A DNA stretch of 64,000 bases, from the NCBI RefSeq assembly GCF_003573695.1, contig NC_039367.1, positions 160,658,542 through 160,722,541 on the forward strand, given 5' to 3'. Source of the stretch: Papaver somniferum. Lineage: Eukaryota; Streptophyta; Magnoliopsida; Ranunculales; Papaveraceae. A program made the position numbers and the translations under genes. The notes under the pieces are model-generated. The model had not been told where the DNA came from. It worked only from the letters and a program-made list of their open reading frames with translations, and did no database searches. Shown in pieces: positions 32,254 to 45,574 of the stretch (position 1 is the stretch's first letter; each line of letters starts with the position of its first letter).

Positions 32254-35200
32254 TAAATACGATTATATTCCGTTCCATAACCTTTTTCGTGCGTGCGTGT
32301 GCAAACTATGCTTTCCTTTTCTAGAAAAATTAAGGATGAAGGAAACAATATTGTTGTTGATGGTAGCGGCGGCCAAGATGGTTGCCTAGGGACACTGTTG
32401 AATTTTGAAGGATAAATAAGAGGGTGTGGGGATTCGGGGAGGCCGAGGCAGCTATAGTGATGGAGCCCCAAAATACTGAGGTTCACCAAATAAATTTTGA
32501 AAAAGAAAATCACCAAAATTTGATGTCTCCATTTCCAAATCTATGATTTAAAAAAAAACCCAAATCTATGCCTTTAAAGAAATCAATATCTTTGCCAACT
32601 AACTACTGTGGTTGTCTTGGTGGTGGTATTGACGTCATTTCGGGGAACTTTGTTGTGGTGATTCTGTTAGTTGTAGGGGTATTGGGATTAAGGGTTGAGA
32701 TTGATATTTCTTAAATTGCAAATCATTCTGAACTTCACTAAATAGCTTCTCCTTACGTTTTCTCAATCCAATTGCTCCTCTCCGTTCGCTCTTAAGCCAG
32801 CCAAAATTCCAAAAAAAAGCTTCCATTTTGTAGTGCAATTGTGTTTGGTTACAAAAAATCAAGCCTAAACAATAGGCTTATGCCAGCCCAAATCAATCCA
32901 ATTCGTTTTCAAGCCACCCCAATATTCATTTTCTGGTTCCGCCAGTCTCCGCTCTATTGCGGAAGGAGGTGTTGATGAAACACCTTGTTGACATGCTATA
33001 GGTGTTAGAATATGGACATCCAACTCAAAATAAATTTGCCATGAGTGCAGAGGCAGGCCCTAAGAGATTATAAGCCGCGGGATCATAGATTTCCCAACAA
33101 TGTGGACTAATAATCTCAACAATAGGCGGTATGGTTTTTGGATTGCTGGTATATTGGGAGTCAGACGACTCAGGTATTCACGGATCTGATGGTTGTGGAT
33201 GATAAGGATAATTTCATTATATTGATACATATTGACATCTTTATCATCATAATCTCCCCGCCTTCCTGGGTCGGGTTCTCAAAACGATTCTTGCCTTAGA
33301 TCAGGAAATGAACTATTATTCCTTCTCAGGAGTTCCTTTCCACTTCCCACAGGCCACAGGTTTAGCATCAATAGTAGAAGTACCTTCAACATCAGAAGCA
33401 GATGATAAACTAGTTTCTACTGCACCTGTTAATCATTGTGTATCCATAGGGTGGTCAAAAAAATCAAGACATGGGAATGTAATGGTGATGATGCTATCAG
33501 TGCAAATTTGAAAAACTATCATCCCTCCCACCACCAACAGTCCCGGAGCGGCTCTCAACTGTGTTGTTCTTATTAAGAAAGCGGTCCAACCAGTATAACA
33601 AAGAAGAATAAAACATGCTAAGAATATCTGAACCCGAATTAACGAAGAATTCAGATATGAAAGAAAGAAGAGAAATTGGGGAACACATGCCCATTCTGAA
33701 TCCAGTTTACAAATATAGGCCCGTTTTTTTCAAACTTATCAAATATAGACATGTCTCCACTTTTCCATCTATTTCGGTTAAGTTCTATCATATTTTTACT
33801 TATTTACCCTTTTCTCATTGCCATGTTGACCTTCTTCATCATTTTTAAGGTTCGTTGATCTTGGTTCAGGACCGTTTCACCATTTTCAGGTTTGTTACAT
33901 CATTCCCCTAATGGGTTCATCATTCTCAAGTTTAGGGTTCAGGTTTTTTGATTTAGGGATCATTCACAAGTTCAGGGTTCAAGATTCCAAGTTTTAGGGT
34001 TCAGAGTTCCCAAGTTATAGGGTTCAGGGTTAGTTGGTGGGAATCGACCTTGCACAAATGAGACACAGTTCAGGGTTAAATAAGACTTTTTAATAGGTAG
34101 GTAACTGCCACCTTGCTCTTAACCAGATGGAATCCGTTTTTTTTTCAAAAAAAAAACAGCGAGACCAAGTAAAAATATATAAACCTATATTCGAAAAATT
34201 CAAAAAAACGGGCCTGTATTCGAAAATGCAAAAAAAAAGGGTTAATTGGTGTCTGATACTAACATTTTGTCCATCATTAGTGTTTGGTCTAACTTTTGTC
34301 TAAATTAGGGCCTAATCCTTGGAATGAACGTTGAATCTCAAAGACCCAGTTAAGTCGTGACTTTTGTTTGAATAATTATCAAAAAAAAAAAAGATTAAAC
34401 TAATTACTTAACGCTGTTACATGACTGTTAACAATCTAATCGAAGAAAAACCTTGATTTCATGTTCTTCCCCAAATTAAAAATTATTGTTTCTAATTCCT
34501 TCCATTTCATTTGTTAATGTTCAACCTCACTTTCATATCACAAATTAAATTATCTTATATACAAAAATCATGAACCCAAAATGATAAAAGAAAACAAATA
34601 CAATCATGCATAAATCTTCTGCCAAAATCATGAAAAAAACAGACTACATTTGAATCAGTACAACAACAAAACCCATATAGATAAAACTTTTGTACTTTCA
34701 TCTTCACTGATTCGATTTGAGTTAGCACCATTCTCTCTACAACAACGGGTTCATATAAATTCCATCAGCATCAACAAGTGGAGCATCACTAGTTCGAAAG
34801 AAAGTTAAATACGTACAAGCTTTACAAGCAACGACACAAGAAAATACCAAGTTTCAAATCCAAGTAAAGCAACATGAAATGAACGGAATTATATATACAT
34901 GTTGAAGATTTATTTACAAGAGCAAAGATAAGTAAAAGGTGAGAACTATTGAAGCTTATGATTTCGAAGAGATACAAGTTGTGAAGAATCAAGTGGTAAA
35001 GTACTTTTCCCACGGCCATGGTTTATTTTATTCTCACTTTGTTTTGTATTTTATTTATCTTGTGTCTTAAAAAAAAAAGAGACAAGAGAATTTTATTATT
35101 ATTTATTTATTTATTTAACAAGTGCCTTGGGAAGGGAAAAATATATAAAGAAGTTTCAAGCGATAAGGATTTAAGATAAAGAGTTACAAATTGTCAAGGA

Positions 35201-35600
35201 TCTACGAAGTTCAAGTGTTTATCATCAATAGTTAATGTCTAAGACGACGACCAAGAAGATGAAGACGAGGAGCCGAAGACGTTTCCATTGGATGATGTGA
35301 GAGTGGTGCTATCATCATTGCGATCGGATGTGAAGGTGAGCAAGTAATTTCATCCTCGATAATAATGGTTGATTTCCTTTCTTAGAGACCGTCAGAACAA
35401 TGGTTTTTCAAAACGGTAAAAGATGTGGATTTTAAAAATATTATTTTGGAAGTTGTTGCTTCCCACCATTCAACGTGTTGCAGAATTTCTCTCTTCATTC
35501 CTACCTGTGAATATGTGAGAACCATAAAAGTGCGTCTTTTGAGTGCAATTTCATAAAAACCTTTTGGTGAGGAAGAAGTCAATGCGAAATGCTTATTGGT
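32254..35600. other. 3.3 kb with no recognisable gene
   Basis: AT-rich. A frame at 33308-33511 (MNYYSFSGVPFHFPQATG) reads like coding sequence for 60 codons but I do not recognise it and it has no supporting exon. AGGGTTCAG-type repeats occur at about 33880-34060. Poly-A and poly-T runs lie near 34140 and 34381. Confidence 0.5.
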
Positions 35601-36778
35601 CGCTCTCAAACCTGGAATATTTCATTATGGCATAAGTTGACCGGTCACACTTTCTACGATTAATCGTACTTTATATTTGAATTGTCTCTTGTACTTCTGA
35701 TTTCTCGACACTAGATTGAGAACCTTTATGTCTATATAGCTCTTTGGATACTTGGGTCGCTGGAACGATTTGAAGTTGGAGTAGGTTTTGTGGTTATATA
35801 TCTAGTAAGCCCTCACGAGACTACAACCGTATTCTCGACGAAATGAAGTTGTATGTATTTTATTTAGTTTGCTCGAGGACTAGGAAATTCTAAGTGTGGG
35901 GGCATTTGATAGGTGTAGAATACATCCTATCTATAATCTATTGTTTATGCTTTCTTTGTTATTTTCTTGTGAATTATGTATTTTATACGTGTTTTTGAGT
36001 TATTAGGTACTCTGGAGACACACAGAAGAAACGAAGAAGAAATCTTCCAAAATTGCGTGGAAAGGGAAAAAAAGGTCATTTCACATGCCAATACTATTGG
36101 GATATGAGCCAAGGTTAAGGGGAAACTCTATTTGGAGGATTTTTAAACACAAACCAGCTAAGGTTAAGGGGCTTCCCTTGGATGGCCATATCGAAGCATA
36201 GTGGGTGCAAATAGCCATCCCCATTTGAATCCATTGGTCGAGATAGAAGAATAATTTTGTCTTAAAATCTCGATCATTATCCTCACTTGAGAGAGAGACA
36301 TGGCTTTCGCTCCTATGAAACCGAGAGTTAGATCGAGAGATCCAAGAGATTTTTAAGATGTTAATGGATGATTGAGTTGGTGAAGGTGAACCAAAGAAGA
36401 GATTTGTAACTGTTGTCTATCACATAAAATGGAGAGTGTTGTTCACAGGGAGGATAAAATTCAGAGATTGACTCTGAGATGAAAACGACGATGTTACTAC
36501 AATCGAGAAAACGACGATGTTACTACAATCGAAGAATTAGGTGTTTGTTGTGAGTGTCAGATCGAGAACAAGAAAGGGTACTGCAGGTTACTGAGATTGG
36601 TGCTCAGTTTATGGTGGCAGCAGGTAAAGAAAAAAAGGGGATCTAACTGTTTATTAATTGTCAATGATAAGAAGATATTTATCTGAGCTTTTGATTCACG
36701 GATATAAGGAAAGATGAGTATGGATTGGAATTGAATCAGAGTTCTTACCAACAACAATATAGGGAAGATGATGGTGTT
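35600..36778 (+). mobile_element. Element G: 3' end of an Athila-like element
   Basis: TTTGCTCGAGGACTAGGAAA, then AAGTGTGGGGGCATT (35892-35906), is an Athila-like 3' internal end with polypurine tract. The LTR starts TGATAGGTGTAG at 35907 and runs to 36778, where element E interrupts it. No gag or pol is recognisable upstream. The LTR appears to resume at 56608 and 59288. Confidence 0.65.
35907..36778 (+). repeat. LTR of element G, part 1
   Basis: Begins TGATAGG after the polypurine tract. Cut by E, with GTGTT (36774-36778) duplicated at 56603-56607. Confidence 0.65.
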
Positions 36779-37421
36779 TGTTAGAGCATTGCTCGGTCGA
36801 ACTCGCATGTGCTGCTATATCAATCATGTTTGTCAATATTAGTGATCAAAACTATATGTCTTTACTTCTAGTATACTTATGACTAATTCTCAGTCTAGGA
36901 TAGTTAGGAATAGTTGAGCTCGAGAATCCATGGCGATTATCTTGCAAATACGAAGAACTACTCAAGGAACTGGTGGAACTTCATCCGACTAAAAGGTATG
37001 TGGAGACTTGAACTCATCTTGTCACTCAAAAGTCTATCTACTCTATGTCCTACTCTTCAGACAACAATCGTATAAGTATGATAGTTTTCATACATACACA
37101 TTTGTTATTTCGAGCCGAGTTTACTCGCCTATCTTTTTCTCGAAATACGTGTTGGTAAGATTTTTCTTTAACCATCTTCATATTTACATGACGAAAGTCA
37201 TGATAACGTTTCGGTCTTGAAAATAGCTTTGGTGACGATAGTCGATTCTTTATGCCTAACGACTGTTATAACATTATAGAAGAATGTTTCAATGATTGAA
37301 ATGTAGAGTTGAGAATGTGTAACCACCTATGGATGTAAGCATTTAGTGTGTTCGCACATTTGTGTATAAATCCATGTGTCGGAAACCAAGTGCGTGCATA
37401 TATATGTGTGCATGCGGTATT
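36779..37421 (+). repeat. 5' LTR of E, part 1
   Basis: Starts TGTTAGAGCATTGCTCGG. Interrupted by copy B at GTATT (37417-37421). Confidence 0.85.
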
Positions 37422-37893
37422 TGTAGGATCAGAATCTCGCAATGATAATGTCTCAGCGAAATTATCAATTACACAACACAACAGCGTCGCAGAACAATTT
37501 CAATAATGATACGATAAACGACGTCAGCTAGAATCACGAGAAAGATGTGATAGTTTTTCGAAAATTAGAAAGCTTGCGAAATTAACATTTGTAAGGTTGC
37601 GAGAATGTCCTAAACCATACCCGAAAATAAAGGACAGATTAGCTGTCATCCACTATGTATTTCCCTATAAATAGTCGTTGAAGTTGTAAAGAAAAGAGGA
37701 GAGATCTTTTTCAGTAAGAAACAAGTAAATAGGAGAGAGAAAGTTTATAGCAGAGGTCATTCTTGATTCCTTTATCTTTTCTTGTAATAACATTCAAAGA
37801 TTGATCAATAAAATTAAGAGTGTAAACCTAAAAATGGGTTGAGTAATAATGAAACCATATGAGGGGTGTAGTGTAGGATTTCCTGCAACTACA
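37422..37893 (+). repeat. 5' LTR of copy B
   Basis: Starts TGTAGGATCAG, ends GCAACTACA. TATAAATA at 37666-37673 and an AATAAA-type signal near 37807 mark promoter and polyadenylation regions. Confidence 0.95.
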
Positions 37894-37896
37894 TAA

Positions 37897-37916
37897 TGGC
37901 GCTAGAAACAGGGAGG
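37897..37916 (+). other. Primer binding site of copy B
   Basis: TGGCGCTAGAAACAGGGAGG, three bases after the LTR. The tRNA is not identified. Confidence 0.75.
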
Positions 37917-38029
37917 TATTGAAGATTATTCTAGAAAAAGCTGAAAATTAATATTGAGATTTGTGAAAATTTAGAGTGATTGATTAAGAATTTTCCATAA
38001 TTTCTTGCAATAATGTTTACATTGAAGAA

Positions 38030-40413
38030 ATGGCTAGAAGAAGAAATACACCCGAACAACCGACTACTGTTAGAAGAAGCAAGAGAATTGCTGGGAGAAA
38101 AAGAAGTGAAATGGGAGAATCTACTAGAATGAGAAGTAATAGAGAAATCAAATTCAACCACCAACTCAACAAACACTAGTTCAAGGGAGAAATACAGATT
38201 ATGATAGGGTGAGTATACACACTTGGAAATCAAATTCGGCAGAAGAAGTAGAAGAAGAGCAACAAAACAGAAACCATAGACAGGAAGAGAGAAATCAAGA
38301 AGCAGATGAAGGAATAATTCATGGAGATGAGGAAATTGGAGCGTTAGAAACGTTGAGACGAAGAATACATGAAGAAAGAAGTGCTGAGGCAGAAGAACGT
38401 GCAAATGTAACAAGGAAAAATCACGAATTAAGGATGGAGAATATAAGACTACAGAATAGAAGATCGAGAAGTATTACAAAATCATATTCAAGATCGACTA
38501 GAAGAGAAATGAGGCTAAACTCACCCACAATCAATGCTGGAAACAATATTCAAGAAGAAATATCAAATCCTAATGAAGAATATCGCGAAAATAGAGAAAG
38601 AGCTGATGATCGTTACGTTCCACAAAATGAAACTTTTGATGATGGGAAAAATGGTGGAAATCAAGAGAACGGACAACTTCAAGGACGAAATGACCAAGAT
38701 GGCGAAGGAAATCGAGAGGAAGGAAGAAGAATTTTACATGAAAGAGAAACTCAAAGAAATCAACAGACAATTGAAGAAGAAATTGAAAGACATTATGCTG
38801 AACAAGCACGTTTAATCTGCGAACGTGAATGATTGAGAGCGAAAAGGGAAGAACAAGAGATTCAGGAGACAATTCTCCAGAAAAATCACGACAATCGAGA
38901 AACAAGGCGTACACAAAATCGGAATAACGGTAATCTCAATGAGGAGTATGATAGAGTACAGAGGATGGATGAAAGACAGCGAATGGAATTGATAAGAAAT
39001 GAACAAAATCATAGAGGGGAAAATTAAAGGCATCATTATATGCGAATTCAAAATAGAGATGAGGAAGAGAATCGCAGAAGAAGACGAGATGAGGATAATG
39101 AAGATATACATGAACGCAAAAGAAGAGAGGCGAAATTAAAAAGACCAATGGATCAAGATTCAGGTGTAAATAAACAAATCTTGAAAGAATTAGAAGAAAT
39201 GAGAGGAATGCTAAATAATAGAGGAGAAGTAGGCAGAAGACAATTGGATGAAGCAATAGAAGAAGCTGCGAAAACTCCATTTATAAGGGAAGTACAATTA
39301 GGGGGAATACCACCTAAATGCAATTTGCCCGCATTAACCAGTATTTTTGATGGAACAACTTGTGCAATTCAACACATTAAAGCCTATGTGAGGTGCATGT
39401 TACAATGGGAAAATCATGATGTCGTATTGTGCAAATATTTCGCATCCAGCTTAACAGGAGAGGCGTTAAAATGGTTTGAAAGTATACCAAAGAACACAAT
39501 AACATCCTTCAATCATTTGAAGACTATATTCTTAGGGGCATATATAAGTAAAATTCTTCGCGACCTGGTATAGAAGATGTGTTTGGATTAAAACAGAGGA
39601 TTGGCGAAAGTTTGAAACACCTGACTAAAAGATGGAGAACTATGTGTAGCGAAATGGATGGCCGTGTAGATGAGAGATATCTTATATTATCATTTATCAA
39701 CGCTATGTTTGCAAAAAACCTATTGTATGTCCAAATTTTCAGAGTCAAGAATACGATCATAATGACTGAATTGCGAGAACTTCAAGAAGAATACATTTCT
39801 CTAGAGGAAAGGAAAAATGAAATGGAATCATATCCAGTTGCGAACACTAACTCACAAACAGCGAATGCAAGTACAATAAGAGAAGGTAAGGGATAACATT
39901 CAACAGAAGCTAGTGGCTATGGGAAGCCGAGATCAAGAGGAGTATGAAAGAGAAAGAAATTTCTACAATCGTGGTGGAAATAACAAGATTCAAAGACTCG
40001 ATCAACCACAAGAAACTTATGGAGGTCAAAGACAAAACTATAATAGAGGACAAGGAGGTCACAAGGTAGTATGGGAAGAAATCAAGATGCCACCTCTAAA
40101 TGCAAGTGTGGAGAAAATATGGGAAGCTATAATTTTGATGGAGAATATACCAACACCATGGAACATGGGAACGGAACCACCTCAAAACCACAGAAGCCAT
40201 GAGTTTTTTTCTTATCATCATTTTCATGGACATACAACAAATGATTGCAGAAATGTAAAAAGAATTATTTTGAGAATGATAGATCAAGGAAAACTAAACC
40301 ACTTTTTGGTAGGGCATCCACAATCTCAACCACTTCCACCACCACCAGAGCATCACAAAGTGAACACGATGAAAAAGAAGGAAACATTCTTCATAGAACT
40401 TGGTGAAAAATAA
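38030..40413 (+). pseudogene. Broken gag of copy B
   Basis: ATG at 38030 (MARRRNTPEQ). Frameshift near 38150; the main N-terminal segment follows at 38209-38832 (R/E-rich, coiled). TGA replaces a sense codon at 38830-38832 and TAA lies near 39026. The capsid-like core is at 39040-39573 (GIPPKCNLPALTSIFDGT, YFASSLTGEALKWFE), with a frameshift near 39555. Then come 39579-39896 (LTKRWRTMCSEMDG) and 39913-40413 with MPPLNASVEKIWEAI and the knuckle. The knuckle reads FSYHHFHGHTTNDC, so its first Cys is Phe where copy A keeps Cys. Same order and length as the copy A gag. Confidence 0.8.
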
Positions 40414-40608
40414 AAAAATCTATTATGTCACTCTATCGTACATTCATATAAGACAATTGAAGATTTTCATGATAATGTTTTGAGTAGAGTGTTCGCAAGA
40501 GATAAAGATGGAAGAGAAATTATGAATATTGCGAAAATCTCGCCACTAGAAGAATGACAAAAACAGATTATTTCTTTTACCGCAGAATAGATTCCCGAAG
40601 GTGAAGAG

Positions 40609-41175
40609 ATGCATGATAATCCATTGGTGGTAAAATTAGAAATTAATCCAAAACCGAAAGAAGATGAGGATGATGAAGCTAAAGATTCATGGGAAATTAA
40701 TAGAATTCTAATCTATACTAGAAGCTCTGTGAACATCTTATTTTATCATACTTATAAAACTATGGGAGGAAGAGATGATGATCTTATACCATCAACATAT
40801 AGGATATATGGTTTTAATGGTACTGTTAACAAGCCTAAAGGGGAGGTTACTATGCGAATTCCATTGAAGGGAATATCTTCCGAAATCTTATTCTGTGTCG
40901 TTGATGTAGAATCACCCTACAATGCGTTAATTGGTCGACCTTGGCTACATGGGATTCTAGGTGTAGCTTCAACTTTCCACCAGGCATCAAATTCCCTCAC
41001 CCCAGTGGTGTAGGAATCATAAAGGGATATTGGGTTGAAGGAAAGAGGTGTTACGAAACTGAGATAAAATCTTGCGAAGGAAGAGCAAACAAGAAGGAAA
41101 ATTGGCAACACAAAATCAAAGATACACAGAGAAGTGAGAGGTTGATGGTGGATGCAATCGAAAGAAAAGGATAAG
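40609..41175 (+). pseudogene. Retropepsin region of copy B
   Basis: VVKLEINPKPKEDEDDEAK, INRILIYTRSSVNILFYHTY, PYNALIGRPWLHGILG. The active-site triad reads Y-T-R, so both Asp and Gly are lost. A frameshift near 40985 precedes GVGIIKGYWVEGKRCYE. A K/E-rich tail ends near 41174, and nothing resembling reverse transcriptase follows. Confidence 0.75.
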
Positions 41176-42440
41176 AGATGTTGCAAAACTAATGCTAGCT
41201 CAGAATAAAAATGATGAACATACCACTACCAAGGAAGCAATAGCAAAAAATAATAAAGAAGCAGAGGATGGCAAAGGCAATAAAAACAAGAAATGTATGA
41301 ATGATTAAGTTGTTGCGACACTCTCGCAATAAGTAAAATTCTCAAAAATACATTTGATTGAATGACAAAATTGAGATTGCGAAATCCAAATACAATATGG
41401 TGATGTGCGAGACTCTCGCAGAGATAATAAATTTTACAGAAAATAATCAGAGAAAAATGACAAAAGAGAAAGAGGCGAACCTTTATGGCGTACACCCTAG
41501 TTCGCGAATACAATTTCGCAAGAGGCAAATGTAAGACCTAAACTACGTCATATAAGGGGGTACCTGTTGCATGGCTCAGGGAAAGGCTACACCGCCACCG
41601 TAACCTGATTCATGGAGATTTGGGGTCAATAAAGCCCATCCGAGAGAGGCACCTTGGATTCTCAGCTTAAGCATATGACTTAGGTTGGGCGACTAAGGTA
41701 ATAAGGACTCTCCCAAGGAGTGCAGAATCTGATCAAGGCATCGAGGTACACAGTTGATTCAAGAGTGCCAGGGACGTTTGAAGCGTACCTTTCCATTCTT
41801 GACAAGTCTTGGCTTATACTGCACTCGGCCTGAAGAAAACCCCACTTAGGGTGCAGTCTCGTAACCATAAGCCCTATAGGTAAAAGGCATAACATGCTGC
41901 GAAAACAACTGGTTGTTTTTAAGACTGGATGGGAGGAGCTAACCTTTTATGGTAGAAGTACGCCTCCTTGAAGGGTCAACCAGGGGGGAGATAAGGGCGG
42001 CACCCTCCATTAGGGAGATGATAAGTGTCTTAAGACGCAAATGTCATGAGGATTTTTATTCGCAAGGGTACTAAGGCTTGTCATATTTGTGCAACAATCC
42101 TGAAGAGGCAATAATACAAAAGAAAAAGATAAGACGAGATCAATGGATTTTCGCATGAAAGTGCGAAGACGTCCTGCGATTTCGTCGCAAGACGACAATG
42201 TCATGGGGCTTTATTTTCGCAAGAATATTTAGACCTGTCATACTGTCGCAACATTCCTGAAGAGGCCATAATACAAAAGAAAAAAGTTAAGGCAAGATCA
42301 ATGGGTTTTTGCATGAAAGTGCAAGGACGTCCTGCGATTTTGTCGCAATGACAAGAGGTGGCATAATAAGACCTTTAATTAGGAAGGCAAAATAAGACCA
42401 CACAGGAATGAGATTTTTAAAAGAATCAAAATTCACTTCG
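41176..42440. other. Non-coding middle of copy B
   Basis: No gene. Matches 12241-12713 and 21470-22164 of copy A in reverse, including the 157-bp tandem repeat at about 42030-42360. The point matching the H insertion site in copy A is near 41885-41895. Confidence 0.7.
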
Positions 42441-44489
42441 CATAATGATGAGTGCCAAATAATGTATATATTTATCCTTTTTTGTTGGCATTTAACTCAT
42501 CTTTTGTGCAGTAATTCTACATTTTATCCCATATTCTGTATTTTCATTGTTTTCAAGAATAAATATTTTTCTTACTTAATTTTGCATTTTTTAGGTAATA
42601 AATAAAGTCTGGATAACTTGCGGAGCGGAAAAGAGTTGAAGAGTAGTGAAAAGCCGGAAGAAATTACGCAAGGAAGCCGCAAAAAAATGGTGCGCACAAG
42701 ACCAAAAAGCTAGGAATGGGCTCAAGAAGGAAGAATTGTTCTTAAAGAAGATATGGGCTTGGCATACCCAAGGACCAAAACCCTTACCCAAACCCATTTT
42801 CTATAACCAAAACCGCCTCCATTCTCAGCCGTCAGATTGGATCCAACTCATCATCCTACGGTCGCTCATTCATAGATCATCAAAATCTGAAGTCTCTGCC
42901 AAACACCACAGCGCCTAAATTCCAAGCCTTCAGATTAGATTGTAGTTGAATCCAACGATCGCTTCTAGGCCTGTGCATCAAATCCCGATGATTCCGATCA
43001 ACACTACAACACCTAACCTAATCTTGCACCGTTAACTTCGTTGTATTTTACATCCAACGGTCGCTACATGCTCTGTTCCATCTCACCGTTGGATCTACCT
43101 ACCAGGTTCGCATCCAGCGGCTTCATCTCGCTGGAAATCAAAAATTGATGAACTCGCCTCACACCAAAACAACCCTAGGATATATTAGCCAAAAATTGAA
43201 GAAACCCTAATCTTTTCTTCTATCCTCCTTCTCTTTCCTCCCTCACCCGTACCACCACCTTCCTGCCGCACCAGGTCCATCACCACCACCTTCTCCATCA
43301 ACAACTCCACCTTCTCTACCACCAACTCCTCTGTCTCAATCATCATCATCCCCTACTCTCTAGCCATCTATTAAATCAGCCCATCACGCCCCTTTTCTCG
43401 CTGGAACCCTAGGCGTGAAGAGTTGATGAAATAGATGAGGCTATAGATCACAATTGGAGGCGGAGAAGGACCGAGAGAGAAGAAAAGAAGCATGGGCTCG
43501 GATTGTCCAATCGAATTAGGTAAAATAGAAAACCTAATTTCACTGTTTTTTTTGGATTTTTGGGAATTTTGGATGAACCCTAATTTAGGGTATAAATATT
43601 GGGGTTTGTAGAACGTGTGGGGGGTGTGCTTGGACTAGCCAAGTCTCCAATTAGGTTTAATTTCAGTTCTAGTTTCTTCAATTTCAAATCAAATTCAAAA
43701 TTAGGGTTTCAATTTTTAGTTTAATTTTAATTCAATTTCAAGTCCAATTTCTATTTCAGTTACAATTAAGTTTGTTTTAATGTCAATTTCAATTCCAACA
43801 GTTCAATTTAGGTTTTAATTTTGTGTTTAGCAAGTTTAATTTTGATTTAATTTTCAACTGTTAGTGCAATTAGGTTTATGTTAGTTTAATTTTAATGTTT
43901 GGTAATTTCTAGTTCCATGCTTAGGTTAGTTATAATTTCAGTTTCATTGTTTCAATTTTTGCCTCAATTTTTGTTTCCTGTTTAGAAATGATTCATGTTT
44001 TGTTAATTTTTGTTCCCTGTTTTGATACATTGTGCATATTTAGTTTAGTTTCTAGTTTCATGTTTAATATAATGTTAATTGGATATACTGTCATGTTTAG
44101 TGTGTGATGTTTAGTGTGTGATGTTTAGTTTCCCAACTGTTGTTTCAATTCACTGTCAAGAAGTGATGGAATGTTAGGCTAGAAGCCTTAGAGCATTGGA
44201 TTGATTGAGCAGTGGGGAGAAACTAGTGCTCACTAGTGACTGTGAGCAAGCTGGTTGTCTTCCCACTCTAGATGAATGCCTAAAGCCATTGCCTTGGCTT
44301 GGCTTTGCTTTTTTTTTTTTTTTTACTTCATTGTTCTTGCTCACCTTCACCATCTCCACTTCCCTTGGCTCATAGCCTTGGTTTACTTCAATACCATTGC
44401 TTCACATCATCTTCACTGTCACCATTCATTGTAAATGCCACCTTAGTTTCATAATTGTCTTTGGCCTTTGTAAATACTACTTGCATTGC

Positions 44490-44612
44490 AGTACTGCTGC
44501 TGCTGCTGCTTTCTTTTCCCTGCTGCTGCTGCTGCTTTGCTTCAACTTCTCCTGCTGCTGCTCCAGCTTGCTTCTCTTGTCCTGTGCTACAGCCACTGCT
44601 GCTGCTGCAACT
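44490..44612. repeat. CTG trinucleotide tracts in the solo LTR
   Basis: Four interrupted runs of CTG/GCT units. Confidence 0.85.
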
Positions 44613-44659
44613 GAGTTTGGCTCACAGCACAAGCCAGTTCAGCCCACAGTTAACTCAAA

Positions 44660-45120
44660 AGGTTTAGTTATTCTTAGAACCAAAGGCTAAAAGCCCAGGT
44701 TCAAAGCCTAGCTCAAGCTAAGGCCCAGTTCACTTTTACTGTGAAAGTTCACTGTGAAAGCCCAGCTCAACCCAAAGCTCAAACCAGTCCAAACCAAGCC
44801 CAGGTTCGAAGACCAAAGGCCCATCAGTCCACTGAACTTAACCAAAGCCCAGGTCATAAGCTACAAAGCCCAAGGTTTAGTTCACAACCAAAGGCCCAGA
44901 AATAGGTTCAGAACAAGAAAAGCCTAGCTTAACCTGAGGCTCATCCAACTGAGCCCAAGGCTCAGTTCACTCCATTGAACCCAAGTTCATATCCAAGCCC
45001 AGTAAACTTCAGAGGCTCAAGGCCCAGATCACTTCATTAAGCCCAATTTACTCAAAGGGTATTCAAAGCCCATTGGTACCACAACCCTTTGATACCTAAA
45101 GCCCAATAGCCAACTAGAAC
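44660..45120. repeat. Low-complexity AAAGCCCAG-rich region of the solo LTR
   Basis: The short words AAGCCCA, AAGGCCCA and GCCCAGTTCA recur about every 20-30 bp. No coding frame is conserved. Confidence 0.65.
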
Positions 45121-45574
45121 CCAAAATAGCTAAACACTCCAAAACACACCCAGTCTCTGTGGATCGACCCGTACTTGCACGAGCTACAACTGACGACCGT
45201 GCACTTGCGGTATTACTGTAGGCCCACGTTTCATTTCGCTTAATTTTATACACATCTCCGGGCCCACCACATAAGATAGCGAAATTATACATAATTAACT
45301 GCGAAATTGAGGCATAAAATAAGAAAAATTTATAAAATCTCTCATTCGGATACAAATAACAGAGGAAAGTATGGGAATGTATGAATTTAAAATGTTATTT
45401 GTCTCCATATGATAGATTTACTCAAAGATTCAAAAATTAATGATTATATTGATTAACTGTATTGCAAGGAAGAATTGTTTTAATGAATGCAGGTCAAAAT
45501 GAAAGAAACACAAATATACAGAAATAAGGAATAAATGTACAAGTATTACAAAGAATCAAAGAAAGAAATAAAGA

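Larger units (their letters stand above)
42446..45269 (+). mobile_element. Solo LTR of an Athila-like element (D family)
   Basis: 2824 bp, starts TGATGAGTGCC, ends GGGCCCACCA, flanked by CATAA on both sides (42441-42445, 45270-45274). The first 400 bp match the LTR of element D (61589 leftwards) closely, including GGAAGCCGCAAA and AAGCTAGGAATGGGCTCAAG. The rest diverges. The tail (CTGTGGATCGACCCGTACTTG) is typical of Athila-like LTR ends. TATAAATA lies at 43591-43598. The site is uninterrupted in copy A. Confidence 0.9.

Noticed and set aside
33880..34060. Telomere-like TTTAGGG repeats
   Set aside because: TTTAGGG occurs only a few times among irregular AGGGTTCAG words; there is no tandem array.
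44397..44690. Open frame rich in Ala/Leu/Ser over the CTG tracts
   Set aside because: Produced by trinucleotide repeats inside a solo LTR; several frames are open and none is conserved.
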